From: Pseudomonadota bacterium | Lineage (GTDB): Bacteria; Pseudomonadota; Alphaproteobacteria; JAAXGF01 | Reading direction: 5' to 3' | Assembly: GCA_022563655.1 (NCBI GenBank) | Contig: JADFMW010000001.1 | Span: 1-43,210, forward strand | DNA: 43,210 nucleotides | In this document: positions 14,473 to 21,520 of the stretch, piece after piece | Layout: each line of letters begins with the position of its first letter | Numbering within the stretch: the stretch's first letter is position 1 | Program-made: the position numbers and the translations under genes | Notes under the pieces: generated by a model | The model's database searches: none | Seen by the model: the letters and a program-made list of their open reading frames with translations, nothing else | Told to the model about the DNA's origin: nothing

Positions 14473-15183
14473 ATGGGAAGAGGGGATCGGCCGACGACTC
14501 TGGGCAAACGAATCCTGATCGTCGACGACGACGATGCGTTGCGCCAGGCGCTCGCCGAGCAACTGCAACTGCACGAGGAGTTCGTGATCGGCGAGGCCGC
14601 TGACGGCGGCACGGCGCTCGAACGGGTCAAGGCGCATCGCTACGACCTGGTGCTGCTCGACGTCGGCCTGCCCGACATCGACGGCCGCGAGCTGTGCAAG
14701 ATCATACGGCGCGCCGGCCACAAGATGCCGATCATCATGCTGACGGCCGCCGACAGCGACGCCGACACCATTTTGGGCCTCGAGTCGGGCGCCAACGACT
14801 ACATCTCCAAGCCGTTCCGACTTGGCGTTCTGCTTGCCCGCATGCGCGCCCAGCTGCGCCAGCACGAGCAAAGCGAGGATGCCGTCTTCACCATCGGGCC
14901 ACACACCTTCCGCCCCAGCGCCAAGCTGCTGCTGGACACGGAGAACGACCGCAAAATCCGTCTCACGGAGAAGGAGACGGCGATCTTGAAGTACCTCTAC
15001 CGGGCGGGCGACAAGGCGGTGTCGCGCGAGGTGCTGCTCGACGAGGTATGGGGCTACAACGCCGCGGTCGCCACCCACACGCTCGAGACGCATATTTACC
15101 GACTGCGCCAGAAGATCGAGCGCGACCCATCGAACGCGGCGCTTCTCGTTACTGAACCCGGTGGCTACCGGCTCGTGCCCTAG
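14473..15183 (+). CDS. OmpR/PhoB-family response regulator
   Basis: This 236-aa two-component transcription factor has a receiver domain (about 12-128) with acidic pocket D18-D20, phospho-acceptor D63 (LLDVGLPDIDG), switch T91 and K113 (ISKPF). A C-terminal winged-helix domain (about 140-236) carries LTEKETAILKYLYR, VSREVLLDEVWGYN and THTLETHIYRLRQKIE, the DNA-recognition helix pattern. All catalytic residues are in place, so it should be phosphorylated by a histidine kinase, but none is encoded in the window: it is an orphan here. Its own promoter and ribosome site are visible. The downstream MBL hydrolase is 153 bp away on the same strand; a functional link is possible, not shown. Confidence 0.94.
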   Translation: MGRGDRPTTLGKRILIVDDDDALRQALAEQLQLHEEFVIGEAADGGTALERVKAHRYDLVLLDVGLPDIDGRELCKIIRRAGHKMPIIMLTAADSDADTILGLESGANDYISKPFRLGVLLARMRAQLRQHEQSEDAVFTIGPHTFRPSAKLLLDTENDRKIRLTEKETAILKYLYRAGDKAVSREVLLDEVWGYNAAVATHTLETHIYRLRQKIERDPSNAALLVTEPGGYRLVP

Positions 15184-15336
15184 CCCGGTCCCGGTGGGCA
15201 CCACGCCTGAGGTCGATCGCGGCCCGCGCCCACGGAAGCGGTCCGGCCAGGGCGGTTTCAGGTTTCGCGACAAGCCTCTTTGGGGCAAACTAGAACGGCG
15301 TTACTGGCCGCTCGGAGAGGGCGGAGAACGGGTTTG

Positions 15337-16167
15337 GTGACAAACGATGACTTTTACGTCCGCTTCTGGGGCGTGCGCGGCAGCATGCCGTGTCCCGGCG
15401 TGGCAACCGAGCGCTACGGCGGCAACACCTCGTGCCTCGAGATCCGCTGCGGCGGGCGTCTGATTATCCTAGACGGGGGCACCGGCCTGCGCCCCTTCGA
15501 CCGGGCGCTGGCCGCCGACGGGCCGCTCGACGCCGACATGTTTTTCAGCCACGCCCATCTCGACCACATCTGCGGCTGGCCGTTTTTCACGAGCTTGCTC
15601 AGGCCGCAATCGTCTCTCACGGTGTCGGCCGGACACCTGTTGCCCGACCATACCATCGAGCAAGTGCTTGCCGGACTGTTGCGCGATCCGTTTACGCCGG
15701 TGCGTCCCGACCGGGTGCGCGCACGCATTACCTACCATGACTTTCACGCCGGCGAGACGCTCGAGCCGCGGCCCGGCATCAGGCTGCGCACGGCGCCGCT
15801 CAACCATCCGCAAGGGGCCACCGGCTATCGCGTCGAGTACGGCGGGCGGGCGATCTGCTACCTCACCGATACCGAGCACGTCCCCGGCGCCGCGGATCGG
15901 AACATCCTGGGTTTGATCGCCGGCGCCGACATGGTGATCTACGACTCGACCTACACCGACGAAGAGTTCCCCGGCTACGTGAACTGGGGACACTCCACGT
16001 GGCAGGAGGGGGTGCGGCTGTGCGACGCCGCGGGCGTCAAGACGTTCGTCGTCTTTCACCACGAGCCCGACCACGGCGACGACTTCATGGACAGGGTCGC
16101 CGCCGACGTCGAGCGGGCGCGCCCGGGTTCGGTCGTCGCGCGCGAGGGGATGACGCTCAGGCCGTGA
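15337..16167 (+). CDS. MBL-fold metallo-hydrolase (COG1235-like)
   Basis: This 276-aa protein starts in the pattern FWGVRGSMPCPG...RYGGNTSC typical of a metallo-beta-lactamase-fold group related to PhnP and cyclic-phosphate phosphodiesterases. The metal site HxHxDH is complete (H72, H74, D76, H77), with further ligands likely in APLNHPQGATGYR, YLTDTEH and FHHEPDH. The substrate is unknown; family members cleave phosphodiesters, including cyclic nucleotides in some cases. The start GTG at 15337 follows GGAGAA at about 10 bases; a TTG at 15334 is an alternative, and a longer frame from 15280 has a poor N-terminus. A nucleotidyl cyclase lies two genes downstream, making a cyclic-nucleotide role worth testing. 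Confidence 0.85.
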   Translation: MTNDDFYVRFWGVRGSMPCPGVATERYGGNTSCLEIRCGGRLIILDGGTGLRPFDRALAADGPLDADMFFSHAHLDHICGWPFFTSLLRPQSSLTVSAGHLLPDHTIEQVLAGLLRDPFTPVRPDRVRARITYHDFHAGETLEPRPGIRLRTAPLNHPQGATGYRVEYGGRAICYLTDTEHVPGAADRNILGLIAGADMVIYDSTYTDEEFPGYVNWGHSTWQEGVRLCDAAGVKTFVVFHHEPDHGDDFMDRVAADVERARPGSVVAREGMTLRP

Positions 16168-16192
16168 GCGCGCGGCGCCTGGGGCTGGAGCG

Positions 16193-17029
16193 ATGATCCG
16201 GCGCCGCCTGGGCTTCGGTCTTGCCACGGTCCTCGGGATCGCCCCGCGCGGCTTTTTTATTCCGTACCGCCACGCCGGTAAGCTTCCGCCGCCCGGCGCC
16301 CGCCCGCCGTACGTAGCCGTGGCCGCCCAGCTGCGCCGGCACGAGCGCGACTTCCGGCTGGTGGTCTCACGGCTCGAGGATTACGCGGACGCCCTGCGCG
16401 CCATCGGCCGCGACGCCCCGCCCGCGCCGCGCTGGGACCAGGACTGGTTTCCCCGGCTCGACGCGGCGGTGGCTTACGCCTTGGTGCGCCGCGCCGCGCC
16501 GCGCCGCATCGTCGAGGTCGGCTCCGGCCATTCGACCCGCTTCCTCGCCCGCGCCGTCGCCGACGGCGGCCATGCCACCCGGATCACCGCGATCGACCCG
16601 GCGCCGCGCGCGGCGCTCTCCGACCTCGCGGTTGAGATCATCCGCGCGCCGCTGCACCAAGTCGGCGACACGCCCTTCACCGAGCTGAGCGCGGGCGACG
16701 TGCTGTTTATCGATTCGAGCCATATCCTGATGCCGGGAACCGACGTCGACCAGTTGTTGAACCACGTATTGCCGGCGTTGCCCGCGGGGGTTCGGGTGCA
16801 CTTCCACGATGTCTTCCTGCCCGACGACTACCCGTCCGAGTGGGCGTGGCGCGGCTACAACGAGCAGCTCGGCGTCGCCGCCCTGGTCCATGGGGGCGGC
16901 TACCGGCCGCTGTTCGCCAGTCACTACGTGACGACGCGCCTGGCGGACGCGCTCAACGGCGGCATTATCGCCGAGCTGCCGCGCGTGCAGGGGGCGCGCG
17001 AGTCAAGCCTGTGGCTCGAGAAGCTTTGA
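16193..17029 (+). CDS. class I SAM-dependent methyltransferase (Methyltransf_24-like)
   Basis: This 278-aa protein has an N-terminal amphipathic part and a Rossmann methyltransferase domain from about residue 85. Motif I is IVEVGSGHSTRFLARAV (G110-H113), followed by TRITAIDPAPR (acidic loop binding the SAM ribose) and DVLFIDSSH. The HFHDVFLPDDYPSEW segment is typical of Methyltransf_24 proteins often found with glycan or lipid genes. The substrate is unknown. The ATG at 16193 has GGAG seven bases upstream and lies 25 bp after the MBL gene, so the two may be co-transcribed. Confidence 0.85.
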   Translation: MIRRRLGFGLATVLGIAPRGFFIPYRHAGKLPPPGARPPYVAVAAQLRRHERDFRLVVSRLEDYADALRAIGRDAPPAPRWDQDWFPRLDAAVAYALVRRAAPRRIVEVGSGHSTRFLARAVADGGHATRITAIDPAPRAALSDLAVEIIRAPLHQVGDTPFTELSAGDVLFIDSSHILMPGTDVDQLLNHVLPALPAGVRVHFHDVFLPDDYPSEWAWRGYNEQLGVAALVHGGGYRPLFASHYVTTRLADALNGGIIAELPRVQGARESSLWLEKL

Positions 17030-17083
17030 GCCGTATGGGCCCGTCTTCACGCGATGCCGGCGCGGCGGAAGGCCGGGCTTGGG

Positions 17084-17089
17084 TATAAT
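17084..17089 (+). promoter_or_regulatory. consensus -10 box before the cyclase gene
   Basis: A perfect TATAAT lies 28 bases before the ATG at 17117. No good -35 is present at 16-18 bp upstream, so activator help or an alternative arrangement is likely. A start near 17096 rules out the in-frame ATG at 17054 as a start for that transcript. Confidence 0.5.
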
Positions 17090-17116
17090 GGGGGCGATGC
17101 CGAGGGATCTGATGAC

Positions 17117-18466
17117 ATGCTGAGCGGGCTGCAGCGGCGAGTGTTCGGCGCCGCCGCGACGGGGCGCCTGCCCGAGCGCATCGTGGCCGACATCCGAAAA
17201 GAACAGGAACAGAGCGAAATCCTGATCGGTTGGGTTCAGCTCGTCGGCGTGGTGATGTTCGCCGTCGTCTACACGATCGCACCGAAGACGTTCGATCCGG
17301 CGAAAACCTTCGCGCCGGTCCCGTGGGCGCTCGGTTTCTACTTTGCCTTCACGCTGGTTCGCTTGTTCCTGGCGTTCCGGAGGCGCTTGCCGAGTTGGAT
17401 GGTCGTGCTCTCGGTCATCATCGACATGACCGTCCTTTTGCTCACGATATGGAGCTTTCACCTGCAATACATGCAGCCGCCGGGGTTCTCGCTCAAGGCG
17501 CCCACGCTGCTCTACATCTTCATCCTCATCGCGCTCAGGTCGCTGCGCTTCGAGGCGCGGTACGTGGTGCTCGCCGGCGCCGTCGCCGTGATCGGCTGGC
17601 TCACCTTGCTGGGCTATGCGTTGTTCAGCGGTCCGATGAGCGACACGATCACCCGCGACTACGTCCACTACATCACCTCGTCGAGCATCCTGATCGGCGG
17701 CGAGGTCGACAAGATCCTCTCGATAGTCATGGTGACGGCGATCTTGGCGATAGCGCTGGTGCGGGCGCGGCGGCTGCTGATTCGCTCGGCCAGCGAGCAC
17801 GCGGCCGTGACCGACCTGTCGCGCTTCTTCGCGCCCGAGGTGGCGCGCCAGATCACCGGCTCCGAGCACGGCGTGCGCCCCGGTCAGGGGGAGATGCGCG
17901 AGGCCGCTATCCTCTACCTCGACATCCGCGGCTTCACGTCACTCGCGCACCAGCTGCCGGCTGACGACGTGATGGCGCTGCTGGCCGAGTACCAAGCGCG
18001 CATGGTGCCGATCATCCAGCGCCACGGCGGCAGCATCGACAAGTTCCTCGGCGACGGCATCATGGCCACCTTCGGCGCCGCCATGAAGACCTCGACTTAC
18101 GCGGCCGATGCGATGCGCGCCGCCTTAGCCCTGCTCGAGACGGCTGACGAGTGGAATCGCGAGCGCGCCGCGGCCGGGGCGGTTGCCCTCAGGATGGGAG
18201 TGGGCATTGCCGTCGGCTCGGTGGTGTTTGGCGCGGTGGGCGATTCGACCCGGCTCGAGTTCACCGTGATCGGCGACGCCGTGAACCTGGCGGCGAAGCT
18301 CGAGAAGCACACCAAGGTCGAGAACGTGCGCGCGTTGACTGCGGTGGCGGCGCTCCGTCTCGCTCGCGAGCAGGGTTACGCGCCGCCGGCGGACCACGAG
18401 ATCCGGTCGGGGCACGCCGTGGAAGGCATCGCAGACCCCCTCGACCTCGTGGTGCTCGCGGGCTGA
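17117..18466 (+). CDS. membrane class III adenylate/guanylate cyclase with an Arg-to-Lys change
   Basis: This 449-aa protein has an N-terminal membrane part (about 35-215, roughly six hydrophobic segments) and a C-terminal class III cyclase domain (about 262-445). Metal-binding Asp residues are D269 (YLDIRGFTS) and D313 (GDGIMATFG). K309 and T383 (EFTVIGD) match the Lys/Thr pair of class IIIb adenylate cyclases, so cAMP is the expected product. In the transition-state motif VNLAAxLE the usual Arg is K394, with N390 kept. This could lower activity. The membrane part may sense a signal such as bicarbonate-independent envelope or lipid cues, which is unknown. The start ATG 17117 is supported by GAGGGA and the TATAAT box. 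Confidence 0.9.
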   Translation: MLSGLQRRVFGAAATGRLPERIVADIRKEQEQSEILIGWVQLVGVVMFAVVYTIAPKTFDPAKTFAPVPWALGFYFAFTLVRLFLAFRRRLPSWMVVLSVIIDMTVLLLTIWSFHLQYMQPPGFSLKAPTLLYIFILIALRSLRFEARYVVLAGAVAVIGWLTLLGYALFSGPMSDTITRDYVHYITSSSILIGGEVDKILSIVMVTAILAIALVRARRLLIRSASEHAAVTDLSRFFAPEVARQITGSEHGVRPGQGEMREAAILYLDIRGFTSLAHQLPADDVMALLAEYQARMVPIIQRHGGSIDKFLGDGIMATFGAAMKTSTYAADAMRAALALLETADEWNRERAAAGAVALRMGVGIAVGSVVFGAVGDSTRLEFTVIGDAVNLAAKLEKHTKVENVRALTAVAALRLAREQGYAPPADHEIRSGHAVEGIADPLDLVVLAG

Positions 18467-18486
18467 GGCGGCGGGTGCGGCCTCAG
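18463..18486. terminator. hairpin shared by two convergent genes
   Basis: CTGAGGC (18463-18469) pairs with GCCTCAG (18480-18486) and includes the stop codons of both the cyclase and the permease. There is no T-run, so at best it is a weak bidirectional terminator or mRNA 3'-end stabiliser. Confidence 0.4.
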
Positions 18487-19658
18487 TGGTAGGGATCGGC
18501 GGCGTCGCGCAGGCCGTCGCCGAAGAAGTTGAACGCCAGCACGATGATGATCACCGGCGCCACCGGCAGCATCAGCCAAGGGTAGAGCGCGACGACGTTG
18601 ATGTTCTGCGCCTCGTTGAGCAGCACGCCCCAGCTGGTGAGCGGCGGGCGCAAGCCTAGGCCGAGGAACGACAGCGCAGTCTCGCCGAGGATCATCGACG
18701 GTATCGACAACGTCGCCGAGGCGATCAGGTGGCTCATGAAGCTCGGCAGCAGGTGGCGGCCGATGACCCGGCGGGGCGAGGCCCCCATGAGGACGGCGGC
18801 GGTGGCGAAGTCTTCCTCGCGCAGCGCCAGCAGCTTCGAGCGCACGGCGCGCGCGAGGCCGGTCCAGTCGATCAGGCCGAGAATCACGGTGATGCCGAAG
18901 TAGATCAGAATCGGGTTCCACGTCACCGGCAGCGCCGCCGACAGCGCCATCCACAGCGGCAGCTCGGGAAAGCTGCGGATCACCTCGATCAGCCGCTGGA
19001 TGATGGTGTCGACCCAGCCGCCGTAATAGCCCGACAACCCGCCGAGGACGATGCCGAGGAAGAAGCTGATGGTGATGCCGAACAGTCCCACGGTCAGCGA
19101 AATGCGCGTTCCGTAGATGATGCGCGAGAGCATGTCGCGGCCCAGGCGGTCCGTGCCAAGCAGAAACAGCGTGCCGCCCTCGGCCGGGCAGATGAAATGC
19201 AGATCGCTTTCGAAGAGGCCGGCGTACTCGTAGCTATCGCCGCGGCAAAGGAAGCGAATGGGCTCAACCTTGGCGGGGTTGGGGGTGTACTCGCGGCGCA
19301 GGTTCTCCATGTTGAGCCGGTAGTTGTAGCCGTAGACGAATGGCCCGACGAACCGGCCCTCGTGGAACAGATGAATACCTTGCGGCGGTGCGTAGATGAA
19401 GCCGGTGTTGCGCGTGTGCAAGTCGTAGGGCGCGAGAAACTCGCTGATCAGGATCGAGAAGTACAGAGCCGCAAGGACGGCGCCCGAGATGACGGCGATG
19501 CGGTGGCGCTTCAGCTTGAACCACATCAAGGTCCACTGCGACGCCATGTAGTAACGCTCCTGCTCGGGCGTCAGGGCCTCGATCTCGTACGGGTCGAACG
19601 GCTCTCGCGAGACGTAGTGGCCGATGAGAGGGCTGAGATTGCCGGTCGCCTGGGACAT
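18483..19658 (-). CDS. peptide-type ABC transporter permease, second subunit (DppC/YejE-like)
   Basis: This 391-aa integral membrane subunit belongs to the BPD-type permeases of dipeptide, oligopeptide or nickel importers. It has a cytoplasmic N-terminal extension (about 1-50), a first membrane helix near 55-75, a long periplasmic insert (about 80-170) and five further helices. The EAA loop that docks the ATPase is EEDFATAAVLMGASPRRVIGRHLLPS (written here only to mark the place, about 290-315) . The long insert is a YejE-like trait. Its ATG overlaps the preceding permease stop by one base (TGATG), so the two are coupled. The ATPase and binding protein of the same system lie upstream on the strand beyond an 864-bp gap. 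Confidence 0.9.
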   Translation of the reverse strand: MSQATGNLSPLIGHYVSREPFDPYEIEALTPEQERYYMASQWTLMWFKLKRHRIAVISGAVLAALYFSILISEFLAPYDLHTRNTGFIYAPPQGIHLFHEGRFVGPFVYGYNYRLNMENLRREYTPNPAKVEPIRFLCRGDSYEYAGLFESDLHFICPAEGGTLFLLGTDRLGRDMLSRIIYGTRISLTVGLFGITISFFLGIVLGGLSGYYGGWVDTIIQRLIEVIRSFPELPLWMALSAALPVTWNPILIYFGITVILGLIDWTGLARAVRSKLLALREEDFATAAVLMGASPRRVIGRHLLPSFMSHLIASATLSIPSMILGETALSFLGLGLRPPLTSWGVLLNEAQNINVVALYPWLMLPVAPVIIIVLAFNFFGDGLRDAADPYH

Positions 19659-20656
19659 CAGCGCGTCATCCCTCCGTGCAGGCGGATGCGCGGGTCGAGC
19701 ACGGCGAGCAGCAGGTCCGAGACGAACACCCCGATGACCGTCAGCACCGCCAGGAACAGCAGGAACGAGCCGGCGAGATACATGTCCTGGCTTTGCAGCG
19801 CGTGCAGCAGCATCGGCCCGGTGGTCGGCAGCGACAGCACCACCGAGACGATGGCGGCGCCCGAGATCACCTGCGGCAGCAGATTGCCGATATCGGCGAT
19901 GAACGGGTTCAAGGCCATGCGCAAGGGGTACTTCAACAGCAGCTTGAAGGGATGCAGGCCCTTGGCCCGGCCGGTGATGACGTACTGCTTTTGCAGCTCG
20001 TCGAGCAGGTTGGCGCGCAGCCGGCGGATCATCCCGGCGGTGCCCGAGGTGCCGATCACCACCACCGGAATCCACAGGTGCTCGAGCACCGAGACGGTCT
20101 TCCCCCAGCTCCACGGCTCTTCGAGGTACTGCGGGTCCATCAGCCCGCCGATCGACGTGCCGAAGGTGACATTCGCGAAGTACAGGAGCACCAGCGCGAG
20201 CAGGAAGTTTGGCGTCGCCAGCCCGAGGAAGCCCACGAACGTAAGGCCGTGGTCCGCCCAGCTGTACTGATGCGTCGCCGAGTAGATGCCGATGGGAAAC
20301 GACATCATCCAGGTGAACAGGATGGTCGTGAACGAAACGATAAAGCTCAACAACAGCCGGTCGCCGACCACCTCGGTCACCGGCAGGTCGTACTCGAAAG
20401 AATAGCCAAAGTTCCCCTCCAGCATACCGAACAACCACAACAGGTACTGTTCGTGCAGGGGCTTATCGAAGCCGTACTGCTCGCGCAGGAAATTGATTTT
20501 CGCGAGGTTCACCGTCTCGCCCTGCGACTGGAGCTCGGCAACGTACGTCGTGAGGTAGTCGCCGGGCGGGAGCTGGATGATCACGAACGTGATCAGGCTG
20601 ATCGCCAGCAACGTGGGGATCATGATCAGGATGCGGTGAATGGTGTAGCCGAGCAC
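19658..20656 (-). CDS. peptide-type ABC transporter permease, first subunit (DppB/YejB-like)
   Basis: This 332-aa membrane protein has the N-terminal helix typical of DppB/OppB permeases (LGYTIHRILIMIPTLLAISL), a periplasmic loop with FLREQYGFDKPLHEQY, five more helices and an EAA docking loop near VITGRAKGLHPFKLLLKYPLRMAL. The start is taken as GTG at 20656, which has GAAGGA about 10 bases upstream; an earlier GTG at 20701 adds 15 unlikely residues. It pairs with the permease at 18483 to form the channel of a peptide-like importer, fed by the binding protein at 21521. The gene follows a long non-coding gap with a CRP-like site, so it may have its own promoter. Confidence 0.9.
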   Translation of the reverse strand: MLGYTIHRILIMIPTLLAISLITFVIIQLPPGDYLTTYVAELQSQGETVNLAKINFLREQYGFDKPLHEQYLLWLFGMLEGNFGYSFEYDLPVTEVVGDRLLLSFIVSFTTILFTWMMSFPIGIYSATHQYSWADHGLTFVGFLGLATPNFLLALVLLYFANVTFGTSIGGLMDPQYLEEPWSWGKTVSVLEHLWIPVVVIGTSGTAGMIRRLRANLLDELQKQYVITGRAKGLHPFKLLLKYPLRMALNPFIADIGNLLPQVISGAAIVSVVLSLPTTGPMLLHALQSQDMYLAGSFLLFLAVLTVIGVFVSDLLLAVLDPRIRLHGGMTR

Positions 20657-21144
20657 GGCCGCGCTATCCTTCGCCGAAGGCCGGGGGATCCCCTGCCGCA
20701 CTTCGGGCGCCCGCCGTCAGGACAACCGCCATCCCACCTCCGAGCAGTGGCCCCGAAGCGGTGGGCGGGCGTTCAAGACGCGAAGAGCGTCGGTCGCGCG
20801 CAGGCACGACGCGCACGCTCGTCCCTCGTTTCGAACCGGTCGTTTCCTCTACCCTGTGCGGCATTGAGACGTATCCCGTTAGCCCGACGACATGCCCGTG
20901 ATCACGACGTGCGGCGGGGCGTATCCGTGGCCGCTCGCCGCACACGTACGGGAGATCCCGTTCGGAGTGCGCGCGAGGGCCGGAATTCCCGCCGCCCGCA
21001 CGCCGAGCAGGATCGCCGCGATCGTCATAGTCTAGTGCAAAATTCTAAAGCAAAACTGTTGTCCCTAGTTTTTTGCCGCACGACCGTCCCGGTCGGTCGC
21101 CTGAGTCAGTTGCCGGTGAAAATCAATCAGAGCCGCGCGCCCGT

Positions 21145-21162
21145 CTGTGACGGCCGTCACAG
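21145..21162. promoter_or_regulatory. perfect CRP-like palindrome
   Basis: CTGTGACGGCCGTCACAG is an 18-bp perfect palindrome containing TGTGA-N6-TCACA, the classical CRP consensus. It lies about 490 bp upstream of the permease start in the permease direction. Confidence 0.55.
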
Positions 21163-21328
21163 TAGCGCGAAAAATTACCAAACATGCCGCGACGATCGTC
21201 GCCGTAGCGGCGTCGGACGGCTGTGTGCGGATGGCGGCATCGATCTCTCAAAGCTGTGGGGCGGCGGGCAAAATCGTGGCGCAGAGGCTCCCGCGTTGCT
21301 TCGGCCTTTTCGGCGGTTCCGGTGGTTG

Positions 21329-21436
21329 CCTGAGAAGAGCGGTTAACCTGAGAAGAGCGGTTAACCTGAGAAGAGCGGTTAACCTGAGAAGAGCGGTTAA
21401 CCTGAGAAGAGCGGTTAACCTGAGAAGAGCGGTTAA
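21329..21436. repeat. six perfect 18-bp tandem repeats (minisatellite)
   Basis: The unit CCTGAGAAGAGCGGTTAA occurs six times without gaps or mismatches. Each junction creates the 8-bp palindrome GGTTAACC. The 18-bp length keeps frame, but no convincing protein runs through on either strand. Confidence 0.97.
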
Positions 21437-21520
21437 GATGTCGAGGTAAAAAGGAAAACCGGCGTTCGCGGTGAGCAGAACGCGATCCCCTTGGAGGGCC
21501 GGGGGGCGGGGGTCTTGCCC

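Larger units (their letters stand above)
20657..21520. other. 864-bp gap inside the peptide-ABC locus
   Basis: The gap separates the binding protein from the permeases. It contains a CRP-like palindrome (21145-21162) and six 18-bp repeats (21329-21436). A minus-strand 49-codon frame (21028 to 20879) has no ribosome site and no family I know. The stretch 21029-21075 is AT-rich and may hold a minus-strand promoter for the permeases. Confidence 0.6.

Noticed and set aside
15280..15336. TTG start extending the MBL hydrolase by 19 residues
   Set aside because: The extension is Arg-rich and unlike the family. GTG 15337 has a GGAGAA site at normal spacing.
17054..17116. Longer cyclase N-terminus starting at 17054
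   Set aside because: The consensus TATAAT lies within it, and a good ribosome site supports the ATG at 17117.
20879..21028. Minus-strand 49-codon ORF in the peptide-ABC gap
   Set aside because: It has no ribosome site, and I can assign no family. It could be a gene remnant.
21329..21436. Possible CRISPR array
   Set aside because: The 18-bp units abut each other with no spacers, and no cas gene is present.
21147..21449. Plus-strand 100-codon ORF containing repeated RRAVNL
   Set aside because: It starts at a GTG inside the CRP-like palindrome, has no ribosome site and gains its length from the 18-bp repeats.
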